9,745 nucleotides of DNA from an uncultured Mycoplasmatota bacterium (GTDB lineage Bacteria > Bacillota_I > Bacilli_A > RF39 > UBA660), in NCBI GenBank assembly GCA_900556025.1, contig USNG01000045.1, positions 1 to 9,745 of the forward strand. Direction: 5' to 3'. This document shows, piece by piece, positions 1 through 6,708 of the stretch. Below the pieces are notes generated by a model. The model had not been told where the DNA came from. It did not search any database and was given only the letters and a program-made list of their open reading frames with translations. Numbering within the stretch: the first letter of the stretch is position 1; every line of letters starts with the position of its first letter. The position numbers and the translations under genes are program-made.

Positions 1-54
1 TCCCGATCTACACCCTTAGCAGGGGCGCCTCTTCAGCCTCTTGAGTATGTCTCC
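1..54 (-). tRNA. tRNA-Ser(GCU), 5' part, cut by the window edge
   Basis: Read on the minus strand, the gene starts at 54 with acceptor strand GGAGACA, then T8-A9, a D arm closed by CTC/GAG around an AAGAGGCTGAA loop, G26, and an anticodon arm CGCCC / CTGCTAA / GGGTG. All five anticodon-stem pairs form (one G-T). The loop places anticodon GCT at 34-36, which reads Ser codons AGC and AGU. The sequence then enters what should be the long variable arm of a class II tRNA and stops at the window edge; the T arm, 3' acceptor strand and any encoded CCA lie outside. The D-arm sequence and anticodon are typical of bacterial tRNA-Ser. The only uncertainty is the missing 3' half. Confidence 0.9.
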
Positions 55-67
55 AAAGCACAAATTA

Positions 68-96
68 ATATTACATTATTATTTATAATAAGTCAA
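68..96 (-). promoter_or_regulatory. Sigma-A type promoter of the tRNA-Ser gene
   Basis: On the minus strand, -35 TTGACT (96-91) is followed by an exactly 17-nt spacer and -10 TAATAT (73-68). The tRNA begins 13 nt after the -10 box, leaving a leader of only about six nt. Both boxes are one or two bases from consensus, as expected for a stable-RNA promoter. Confidence 0.8.
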
Positions 97-134
97 GTTT
101 TTTCTGTAAATAAAATGTTTTATATATATAAGAA

Positions 135-155
135 TATCAAAATATTTGATACAAT
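135..155 (+). promoter_or_regulatory. Extended -10 promoter of tex with an overlapping palindrome
   Basis: TG (147-148), one base, then TACAAT (150-155) forms an extended -10 element. No good -35 box is found 16-18 nt upstream (about TATAAG), which extended -10 promoters tolerate. The predicted start near 162 gives an 18-nt leader carrying the GGAGG site. A perfect inverted repeat, TATCAAA-ATA-TTTGATA (135-151), lies across the upstream edge of the element and could be an operator. The promoter call is moderate; the operator idea is inference. Confidence 0.5.
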
Positions 156-179
156 TATAAAGAACGTTATGGAGGATTT

Positions 180-2324
180 ATGAACGAAAATATTATTAAT
201 GAAGTTAGTAATGATATGGGTATAAAAAGTACACAAGTAGAAAGTGTATTAAAACTACTTAGTGAAGGTAATACTATTCCATTCATTGCTAGATATAGAA
301 AAGAAGCAACAGGTGCTTTAGATGAAGAACAAATAAGAAAAATAAATGAATATTATGAATATGAAGTTAACTTATTAAAAAGAAAAGAAGATGTAATTAG
401 ATTAATAGATGAAAAAGGTCTTTTAACAGATGAAATCAAAACAAATATAATGAATGCTAAAAAACTAGTAGAAGTTGAAGACATCTATGCACCATTCAAA
501 GAAAAGAAAAAAACTAAAGCAACTGAAGCTATAAAAAATGGTCTTGAACCATTAGCAAAAATTATCATGAGTTTCCCTACTACATTTAATATGGACAAAG
601 TAAAAGAATTTTTAAATGACAATGTTAAAACAGAAGAAGATGCTATCACCGGAGCTAAATATATAATTGCCGAATGGATAAGTGATAATGCATACTATAG
701 AAAATGGATAAGAAGTTATTTTTATAAAAATGGTATTATTACATCAAAACTAAAAAAGAATGCAACAGATGAAAATAAAGTATATGAAATGTATTATGAC
801 TATAGCGAAAATGTAAAATATATTAAACCTCATAGAGTACTTGCAATTAACAGAGGTGAAAATGAAAAAATATTATCAGTTAATATAGAAGTAAATACAG
901 AAGAGATCTTAACTTATTTAGAAACTAAAATAATCAAAAAAGATTCACCAGTTAAAGAATATGTTATTGACGCTATAAAAGATAGTTATAAACGTCTTAT
1001 TGCCCCATCAATTGAAAGAGAAGTAAGAAGTGAATTGACACTTAATAGCGAAGATAAATCAATAGAAGTATTTAAAGAAAACTTAGAAAATTTATTATTG
1101 ATTGCTCCTATGAAAGAAAAAATAGTATTAGGATTTGACCCAGCATTTAGAACAGGATGTAAATTGGCAGTAGTAGATTCTACATCAAAAGTATTAAATA
1201 TTTCTGTTATTTACCCACATGAACCACATAATAAATGGGAAGAATCTAAAAAAATATTAAAAGATTTAATAGATAAATATAAAGTAGATATAATAGCTAT
1301 TGGAAATGGAACAGCATCAAGAGAAAGCGAAAAATTAGTAAGTGAAACAATTAAAGAATTAGGTCATTGTAAATACGCAATTGTATCAGAAGCCGGAGCA
1401 AGTGTTTATAGTGCAAGCCCTCTTGCAATAAGTGAATTCCCTGATTTAACAGTAGAAAAAAGAAGTGCTATATCAATTGCTAGAAGATTACAAGATCCAC
1501 TAAATGAATTAGTAAAAATTGATCCTAAATCAATTGGTGTTGGTCAATACCAGCATGATGTATCACAAAAGAAACTATCTGAATCATTAGATTTCACAGT
1601 AAGTAAATGTGTTAACAATGTTGGAGTAAATATTAATACAGCTTCCCCTTCTATACTTAAATATATTTCTGGATTAACTAAATCAGCAATAGATAAAATA
1701 ATTAAATATAGAGAAGAACATGGAAAAATAACATCACGTGAAGAAGTTAAAAAGAAAAAATTATTAAATGACAAAGTATTTGAACAATCAATCGGATTCA
1801 TGAGAGTAATAAATGGTGATAATCCTTTAGATAAAACAAATATTCATATGGAAAGTTATGACAAAACATTAAAGTTATTAGAACATCTAAACTTCACTAC
1901 TAATGATTTAGGTTCTAAAGAATTAATTGAATCATTAAATAACTTAAATATAAATGAAACATCTAAATTATTAGATATAGATTTATATACATTAGAAGAT
2001 ATTATAGAATCTTTAAAACAACCTAATAGAGATTATAGAGATGATTATGAAACTCCACTATTAAAGAGTGATATATTATCAATTGATAATTTAAAAGTTG
2101 GTATGAAATTAGAAGGAACTGTAAGAAATGTAGTAGACTTTGGAGCATTCATAGATATTGGTCTTCATGGAGATGGATTAGTTCACATATCTAAAATAAC
2201 TAACAAATATATTAAACACCCAAGTGAAGTATTAAGTGTTGGAGATATAGTTAGTTGTTATGTAATTGATATAAACAAAGAAAAAGAGAAAGTTTCACTC
2301 TCTCTTATAGATCCAAACAATTAA
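180..2324 (+). CDS. tex: Tex-family S1 RNA-binding protein
   Basis: A cytoplasmic nucleic-acid-binding protein of the Tex/YdcI family, conserved in most bacteria and linked to transcription and RNA handling; no enzyme activity is firmly established. Its 714 residues are close to the usual length. Order of parts: helical Tex N-terminal region (about 1-310, with the signature NTIPFIARYRKEATGALDE at 31-49); YqgF/RNase H-like domain (about 314-450, with GFDPAFRTGCKLAVVD at 318-333 and IAIGNGTASRE at 372-382); helix-hairpin-helix region (about 479-515, VGVNINTASP); C-terminal S1 domain (about 638-710, GTVRNVVDFGAFIDIG, then GLVHISKI). The ATG is set by GGAGG at 171-175, four nt upstream. It is monocistronic: divergent from the tRNA gene and convergent with tig, with its stop codon inside the shared terminator. 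Confidence 0.96.
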   Translation: MNENIINEVSNDMGIKSTQVESVLKLLSEGNTIPFIARYRKEATGALDEEQIRKINEYYEYEVNLLKRKEDVIRLIDEKGLLTDEIKTNIMNAKKLVEVEDIYAPFKEKKKTKATEAIKNGLEPLAKIIMSFPTTFNMDKVKEFLNDNVKTEEDAITGAKYIIAEWISDNAYYRKWIRSYFYKNGIITSKLKKNATDENKVYEMYYDYSENVKYIKPHRVLAINRGENEKILSVNIEVNTEEILTYLETKIIKKDSPVKEYVIDAIKDSYKRLIAPSIEREVRSELTLNSEDKSIEVFKENLENLLLIAPMKEKIVLGFDPAFRTGCKLAVVDSTSKVLNISVIYPHEPHNKWEESKKILKDLIDKYKVDIIAIGNGTASRESEKLVSETIKELGHCKYAIVSEAGASVYSASPLAISEFPDLTVEKRSAISIARRLQDPLNELVKIDPKSIGVGQYQHDVSQKKLSESLDFTVSKCVNNVGVNINTASPSILKYISGLTKSAIDKIIKYREEHGKITSREEVKKKKLLNDKVFEQSIGFMRVINGDNPLDKTNIHMESYDKTLKLLEHLNFTTNDLGSKELIESLNNLNINETSKLLDIDLYTLEDIIESLKQPNRDYRDDYETPLLKSDILSIDNLKVGMKLEGTVRNVVDFGAFIDIGLHGDGLVHISKITNKYIKHPSEVLSVGDIVSCYVIDINKEKEKVSLSLIDPNN

Positions 2325-2348
2325 AAAACCTGAAATTCAGGTTTTTTT
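2323..2348. terminator. Bidirectional intrinsic terminator between tex and tig
   Basis: A perfect 12-bp inverted repeat is centred on 2335 (AAAAAACCTGAA / A / TTCAGGTTTTTT, 2323-2347). CCTGA/TCAGG forms the core and A/T runs lie on both sides, so each strand reads a hairpin followed by six or seven U. It overlaps the tex TAA (2322-2324) and begins two nt past the tig TAA (2352-2350), so it can end both convergent transcripts. Confidence 0.88.
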
Positions 2349-2349
2349 A

Positions 2350-3594
2350 TTATTCTGTAATAACGCTCATAGCTTTCTTCATTAACATATCATACTTAAA
2401 TAATTCTTTAGTACCGATTTCTTTAATGAAGTCTTCTTTAGTCATTTGATATTCTTTAGCTTGTGCTTCTAATGCTGTTTCAACTTCTTCATCACTTACT
2501 TCAAGTTTTTCTTTTTCAACAACAGCATCCATCATTAATCTATAACCAATTCTCTTATTAGCTTCATCTTTTAAAGTAGCCTTAAAGTCATTTAAATTAG
2601 TATTACAATATTTTAAATAATCTTCTAATTTTAATCCTTGATAAGATAATTTTTCACTAAATTCACGAGTTAATCTATTAACTTCATCTTCAGTCATTTC
2701 CTCAGGAATTTCAAATTTAGCATCACTAACTACTTTATCTAAACATTTAAATAAATATTCATCTTCTTCTCTTTTAACTTTTTCAGCTAATAAGTTTTCT
2801 TTAATATATTTCTTTAAATCATCTAGTGATTCAACTCCACCAACATTTAAATCTTCAAAGAATTCTTTATTAAATTCAGGGAATACTCTTTCTTTAACTT
2901 CTTTGATTTCAACTTTAAATACAACTGGTTTTCCTTTTAATTCTTCACTATGATAATTTTCTGGGAATGTTACTCTTACATCTTTTTTATCTCCAGCTTT
3001 TAATCCTACTAAAGCTTCTTCAAAACCAGGAATAAATGTATGTGAACCTATTTCTAAACTATAGTTTTCACCTTTTCCACCTTTAAATGGAGTACCATTT
3101 AAGAAACCTTCAAAATCAATTACAGCAACCATACCTTCTTTGATTTTAGTTTTAGCATCTAAAGATTTAACTTCAACGAATTGTTCTTTTAAATGACCTA
3201 ATTCATGTTCAATTTCTTCATCAGTTACTTCAGCTAATTCTTTCTTGATACCTAATTTTTTATATTTTCCTAATTTAACTTCTGGAGTTGGTATTAAAGT
3301 AAATTCAATTTCAATTAAATCATTATTAATATTTTTAATATCAATTCCTGGAGTTGCAGCAGGAGTAATAGTTTTAGGATCACTTAATAATTTAGCATAT
3401 AGAATATCTATAGCCATATTAATAGCATCCATATATAAAGTTTCTACTCCATGTTTTTTAACATATACATCATATGGAGCTTGACCTTTTCTAAAACCAT
3501 CAATCTTTACATCTTTCTTTTTCTTATTGTATGCTTCCTTTAAGCAATCTTTCCATTCTTTTCCCTCTAATTTTAAAGTATAACTTTCTTTCAT
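2350..3594 (-). CDS. tig: Trigger factor (ribosome-associated chaperone, peptidyl-prolyl isomerase)
   Basis: Trigger factor binds near the ribosome exit tunnel and protects nascent chains. With ATG at 3594 it has 414 residues: ribosome-binding domain (1 to about 110, signature GFRKGQAP at 33-40), FKBP-type PPIase domain (about 154-236, GFEEALVGLKAGDKKDV) and the helical substrate-cradling C-terminal domain (about 237-414). The start is chosen because GGGAGG (3604-3599) lies four nt ahead of this ATG; a TTG at 3606 in the same frame would put the ribosome site inside the gene, and an in-frame TAA lies just above it. GFRK therefore comes about 10 residues earlier than in E. coli (F44-R45-K46), so the first beta strand of the ribosome-binding domain seems to be missing. 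It lies 38 nt after greA, with a hairpin between them and no clear promoter of its own. Confidence 0.95.
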   Translation of the reverse strand: MKESYTLKLEGKEWKDCLKEAYNKKKKDVKIDGFRKGQAPYDVYVKKHGVETLYMDAINMAIDILYAKLLSDPKTITPAATPGIDIKNINNDLIEIEFTLIPTPEVKLGKYKKLGIKKELAEVTDEEIEHELGHLKEQFVEVKSLDAKTKIKEGMVAVIDFEGFLNGTPFKGGKGENYSLEIGSHTFIPGFEEALVGLKAGDKKDVRVTFPENYHSEELKGKPVVFKVEIKEVKERVFPEFNKEFFEDLNVGGVESLDDLKKYIKENLLAEKVKREEDEYLFKCLDKVVSDAKFEIPEEMTEDEVNRLTREFSEKLSYQGLKLEDYLKYCNTNLNDFKATLKDEANKRIGYRLMMDAVVEKEKLEVSDEEVETALEAQAKEYQMTKEDFIKEIGTKELFKYDMLMKKAMSVITE

Positions 3595-3616
3595 AATTCC
3601 TCCCAATTTTTAAGTT

Positions 3617-3639
3617 ATAAAAAAGGATATTTCTATCCT
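3617..3639 (-). terminator. Short intrinsic terminator or attenuating hairpin after greA
   Basis: On the minus strand AGGATA (3639-3634), loop GAAA, then TATCCT (3629-3624) forms a 6-bp stem closed by a GNRA-type tetraloop and followed by a run of T. The greA stop TAG (3635-3633) sits inside the hairpin. The stem is weak (two G-C pairs), so partial read-through into tig is likely; the tig Shine-Dalgarno starts about 20 nt further on. Confidence 0.6.
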
Positions 3640-4103
3640 ATTGCTACGATTTTTACAGAATAAACACCATCAGGTGAAGATACTTCAACTGTGTCTCCAA
3701 CTTTTTTACCCATTATAGCAGCAGCTATTGGACTTTCGTTAGATATTTTATTATTAAATGGATCAGCTTCTTGGCTACCTACAATTTTATAACTTTCAGT
3801 ATCATCATCATCTTCATATTGTAATTGTACTTCACAACCAATACCTACTTTTCCATCGCTTTCAGCTTTATCTATAACAGTTGCATGCTCTAAAGCATAT
3901 TCAACTTCAACAATTCTCTTTTCTAAATTAGCTTGATCTTCTCTAGCTTGTTCATATTCTGAATTTTCAGATAAGTCACCTAAAGCTCTAGCTTCTTTTA
4001 AAGTTTGAGTTACTTCTTTTCTTTTTTCAGTCTTTAGATAATGTAATTCATTTTCTAATTCTAAATAACCTTCACTTGTTAAAAATATCTCCTTTTTTTT
4101 CAT
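3633..4103 (-). CDS. greA: Transcript cleavage factor GreA
   Basis: GreA enters the secondary channel of RNA polymerase and stimulates cleavage of backtracked RNA. The 156-residue product (ATG 4103) shows the N-terminal coiled coil (about 1-75) with the tip motif GDLSENSEY, whose acidic residues D43 and E46 match those that coordinate the catalytic Mg, and the C-terminal FKBP-like domain (about 85-156) with SNESPIAAAIMGKKVGD. The length is normal. The ATG is preferred over a GTG at 4112 because that GTG lies within the Shine-Dalgarno AGAGGTGG (4116-4109), six nt ahead of the ATG. It follows trhP2 as in Bacillus, but without udk between them, and has its own strong promoter. Its stop codon lies in a terminator-like hairpin. 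Confidence 0.96.
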   Translation of the reverse strand: MKKKEIFLTSEGYLELENELHYLKTEKRKEVTQTLKEARALGDLSENSEYEQAREDQANLEKRIVEVEYALEHATVIDKAESDGKVGIGCEVQLQYEDDDDTESYKIVGSQEADPFNNKISNESPIAAAIMGKKVGDTVEVSSPDGVYSVKIVAIG

Positions 4104-4132
4104 TTTTGCCACCTCTTTCGCGTACTCATAAG

Positions 4133-4161
4133 ATAATACTATAAAATGCTCATTTTGTCAA
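4133..4161 (-). promoter_or_regulatory. Consensus promoter of greA, -35 box shared with the trhP2 stop codon
   Basis: On the minus strand -35 TTGACA (4161-4156) is a perfect consensus, followed by a 17-nt spacer and -10 TATTAT (4138-4133). The TGA inside TTGACA (4160-4158) is the stop codon of trhP2. The spacer holds a perfect inverted repeat AAAATG-AG-CATTTT (4156-4143), a possible operator. This promoter lets greA, and perhaps tig, be expressed independently of the upstream operon. Confidence 0.85.
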
Positions 4162-5333
4162 GATATTATAACCCTTAAGATATCATTTGGATACACTTCA
4201 AAAGGCACTTTTATTCTAACAATTTCTTGAGCATGACTAGCAGAATCAACTCTTTCTTGATCCTTATTTATAATATATTCAACTTTAAATTTTTTAGTGC
4301 TTGTATTTGGTCCAAATACCTCAATATAGTCTCCTACACTAAACTTATTTCTTTGTTCAACTACAGCTTCACCAGTTTCATTATCATAAGATAACACAAG
4401 ACCTAAAAAGTCTTGGTTACTTATTTCTTGTCTACCATTAAAATATTGGCCCTCAACTCCAACTTCACCATCATAAAACTGAGCAATATTTTCACGATTA
4501 GATACTCTATTTAATACTTTCTTATAATATATAATATCTTCTTCCGTTAAACTTCCATCAATCTTTTTATCCATAATAGTTCTATAAGCATTAGCAACAG
4601 TTGCTATATAATATAAGCTCTTCATTCTACCTTCTATTTTATATGATTCAATTCCTAAATCCATCATATCAGATAAACAATCAATCATATTTAAATCCTT
4701 AGAAGAAAAAGCATAATCATAAGAAGTATCATTATCAAATGTAAATCTACATACTTGACTACATCCACCTCTATTAGAATCTCTTAAAGTTATATAATTA
4801 CTCATAACACATCTTCCACTATATGATGTACACATCGCACCATGAATAAATACTTCAACTTCAGTATCAATATTTTCTTTAATACGTTTAATATCTTCAC
4901 GAGAACATTCACGAGCCAAAACAACTCTATATGCTCCTAAACTTTTATAAAACTTTACTGCCTCTAAATTAGTAATAGACTTTTGAGTAGAAATAAAAAA
5001 CTTAGTCTTTAATTTAAGACGTTTAATAGCCTCTATAACAGCCATATCACTAACAATAAACGAATCAATCCCAATAGAATCTAAATCGATTAAATACTTA
5101 TCTAAACCATCCAAATCCTCATTATGAAATATCATATTTACAGTAACAAATACTTTCTTACCTCTCTCATGAGCAAACTCTACACCTTCTCTAATCTCAT
5201 CAAGAGAAAAATTATTAGCATTAGCTCTCAAACTATAATCTAATCCACCAATATATACAGCATCAGCACCATACATAATAGCAAACTTAAGCCTATTTAA
5301 ATCCCCAGCAGGTAATAACAACTCATAACTCAT
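4158..5333 (-). CDS. trhP2: U32-family tRNA U34 hydroxylation protein TrhP2 (YrrO-like)
   Basis: This family was long annotated as peptidase/collagenase U32. In E. coli (TrhP/YegQ) and B. subtilis (YrrN/YrrO) members are needed for 5-hydroxyuridine at position 34 of tRNAs, using an Fe-S centre and a prephenate-linked route. The 391 residues begin with the family motif ELLLPAGD and a TIM-barrel-type domain (GADAVYIGG at 22-30). The U32 signature EVFIHGAMCTSYSGRCVMS is complete; C168, C175, C191 and C195 are the expected Fe-S ligands. The C-terminal part (about 300-391) matches the small beta-rich U32 C-terminal domain. ATG 5333 overlaps the trhP1 stop as ATGA; AGGTG (5345-5341) is its ribosome site. 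The tRNA role is inferred from the family and the trmR neighbour; proteolysis is unlikely. Confidence 0.88.
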   Translation of the reverse strand: MSYELLLPAGDLNRLKFAIMYGADAVYIGGLDYSLRANANNFSLDEIREGVEFAHERGKKVFVTVNMIFHNEDLDGLDKYLIDLDSIGIDSFIVSDMAVIEAIKRLKLKTKFFISTQKSITNLEAVKFYKSLGAYRVVLARECSREDIKRIKENIDTEVEVFIHGAMCTSYSGRCVMSNYITLRDSNRGGCSQVCRFTFDNDTSYDYAFSSKDLNMIDCLSDMMDLGIESYKIEGRMKSLYYIATVANAYRTIMDKKIDGSLTEEDIIYYKKVLNRVSNRENIAQFYDGEVGVEGQYFNGRQEISNQDFLGLVLSYDNETGEAVVEQRNKFSVGDYIEVFGPNTSTKKFKVEYIINKDQERVDSASHAQEIVRIKVPFEVYPNDILRVIIS

Positions 5334-6139
5334 TTCATATCACCTATCTTATACTTAATATCATTTTCTAAAAAATAATAATCACAATCAATCAAATCAC
5401 ATAACTTATTATTATCAATATTCTCTAAAATCATTCTTTCATTTAATTCATCAATATAACTAAAATCAATAATTTTATTTATATTACTTAAATCACTTAG
5501 ATACTTAGAAGCACAAAATATCTTATCATACTTAACAACACTTCCATCTTCTTCATAAATATCAAGTTTCTTTTTAGATATATTTTCATACAATAAATAA
5601 TGATTATCTTTATGATTATTAATACTATAATTCTTATCAAAATTACTAACTAACTTTCTTCTAGAATACATAATATTATTTTTAGCTATATAGTAATAAT
5701 ATAAGTTAGATTCACTCTTATCAATTATTTCTTTAATTTCTTTAATAGTTAAATCATTATTAATAACTACATCTTTAATACCAATATCATATAAATAATT
5801 AATAGCTTTATAATTAGATAAAATATGATTTTCATATAAAACTAATCTTTTCATATCAATAATATCAGTAAGACCTATATCTTCAACTATAAATTTAACC
5901 TTTTCATTAAATGTTTTATATAAATCTCTAAATTTAACTATATTATTATGTAAAAATTTATTCATAAGTACATATACTTCATGACTATTAGATAAGTCAT
6001 TTATTTCATCTATATCAAAATAAACTTCACATCCAATACTATAATCTTTTAAAGGTAAAACAAAAGAATTTAAGTTATATTTTTCATAATAACTTAAATC
6101 TTTTTTATTTGGTAAAATTATATATTTTTCTTTCTGCAT
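5330..6139 (-). CDS. trhP1: Shorter U32-family protein, TrhP1/YrrN-like partner
   Basis: This 269-residue protein lies where Bacillus has yrrN (TrhP1), between the methyltransferase and trhP2. It is more divergent than its neighbours and low in complexity (many Asn, Lys, Ile, Tyr), but keeps family features: LYENHILSNYKAINYL (101-116), a NNDLTIKEIKEII helix (127-139) and YSRRKLVSNF (158-167). The U32 cysteine signature is absent; single Cys such as C37 are scattered, so it should not hold the Fe-S centre and probably acts as a partner or scaffold of TrhP2. It overlaps trmR by 22 nt and trhP2 by 4 nt, implying coupled translation. Its own ribosome site is weak (AGG about five nt before the ATG). 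The name is inferred from position plus weak motifs. Confidence 0.75.
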   Translation of the reverse strand: MQKEKYIILPNKKDLSYYEKYNLNSFVLPLKDYSIGCEVYFDIDEINDLSNSHEVYVLMNKFLHNNIVKFRDLYKTFNEKVKFIVEDIGLTDIIDMKRLVLYENHILSNYKAINYLYDIGIKDVVINNDLTIKEIKEIIDKSESNLYYYYIAKNNIMYSRRKLVSNFDKNYSINNHKDNHYLLYENISKKKLDIYEEDGSVVKYDKIFCASKYLSDLSNINKIIDFSYIDELNERMILENIDNNKLCDLIDCDYYFLENDIKYKIGDMK

Positions 6140-6708
6140 ATACCTAATCTATCACCTACTTCTATATATTCTACATCATACTCAGTATTATTATCTAAAA
6201 AATCTAAGAATTTTTCAATTTTACGAACCATTTGTCTTAAATTTCTACTTTTAATTTCACTACTTCTTCCAACATAACCATGAAATTCTAAATTATCAAT
6301 AATAATTATTCCATTTTTATTTAAATTATTTTTATATTTATTAAAGAATCTCATATTTTGACTTTTAGCAGCATCTATTATAAGTAAATCATATTTGCCT
6401 TCTATAATAACATCAGTAGCATCTCCAAATATTAATTCAATATTTTTAAGTCCACTTTTTTTTACATTAGAAGAAGCTATTTTATATCTTTCTTCATCTC
6501 TTTCAATACTAGTTATCTTTTCCACTCCAGGAGTAGAAGCAAAACAAATTGTTGAATATGCAATAGCTGTACCTATTTCAAGTATAGATTTAATATTATT
6601 TTCTTTTATAATATTTTGTATTGTTTCAATACTATCTTCACTCATAATAGGTACATTATTTTCTTTTCCATATTCTTCTATTTCTAGTATTAATTGTACT
6701 CTATCCAT
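6118..6708 (-). CDS. trmR: tRNA 5-hydroxyuridine methyltransferase (O-methyltransferase family 3)
   Basis: A class I SAM-dependent O-methyltransferase equivalent to B. subtilis YrrM/TrmR, which methylates ho5U34 to mo5U34. The 196 residues show motif I ILEIGTAIAYS (42-52), the acidic strand-2 end SIERDEERYKIA (67-78), GDATDV (95-100), DLLIIDAAKSQ (107-117) and IIIIDNLEFHGYV (134-146). D112, D138 and N139 have the spacing of the divalent-metal ligands of this family. A50 in motif I replaces the usual last glycine of the E-x-G-x-x-x-G loop. The ATG follows AGAAGG by three nt and lies 19 nt inside the end of mltG. Together with the two U32 genes downstream it completes a predicted uridine-to-mo5U pathway. 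It resembles catechol/caffeoyl-CoA O-methyltransferases, but the context favours tRNA. Confidence 0.87.
   Translation of the reverse strand: MDRVQLILEIEEYGKENNVPIMSEDSIETIQNIIKENNIKSILEIGTAIAYSTICFASTPGVEKITSIERDEERYKIASSNVKKSGLKNIELIFGDATDVIIEGKYDLLIIDAAKSQNMRFFNKYKNNLNKNGIIIIDNLEFHGYVGRSSEIKSRNLRQMVRKIEKFLDFLDNNTEYDVEYIEVGDRLGICRKKNI

Noticed and set aside
119..131. TATATATA run as a replication or unwinding element
   Set aside because: No DnaA boxes or repeats accompany it; such runs are common in DNA this A+T-rich.
1544..1801. Open frame of 85 codons opposite tex
   Set aside because: It lies antisense to the conserved YqgF/HhH part of tex and has no recognisable features.
3245..3484. 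Open frame of 79 codons opposite tig
   Set aside because: It lies antisense to the N-terminal part of trigger factor and has no start signals.
3595..3606. TTG at 3606 as the start of tig
   Set aside because: The Gly-Gly codons after it are the Shine-Dalgarno itself, which is well placed for ATG 3594.
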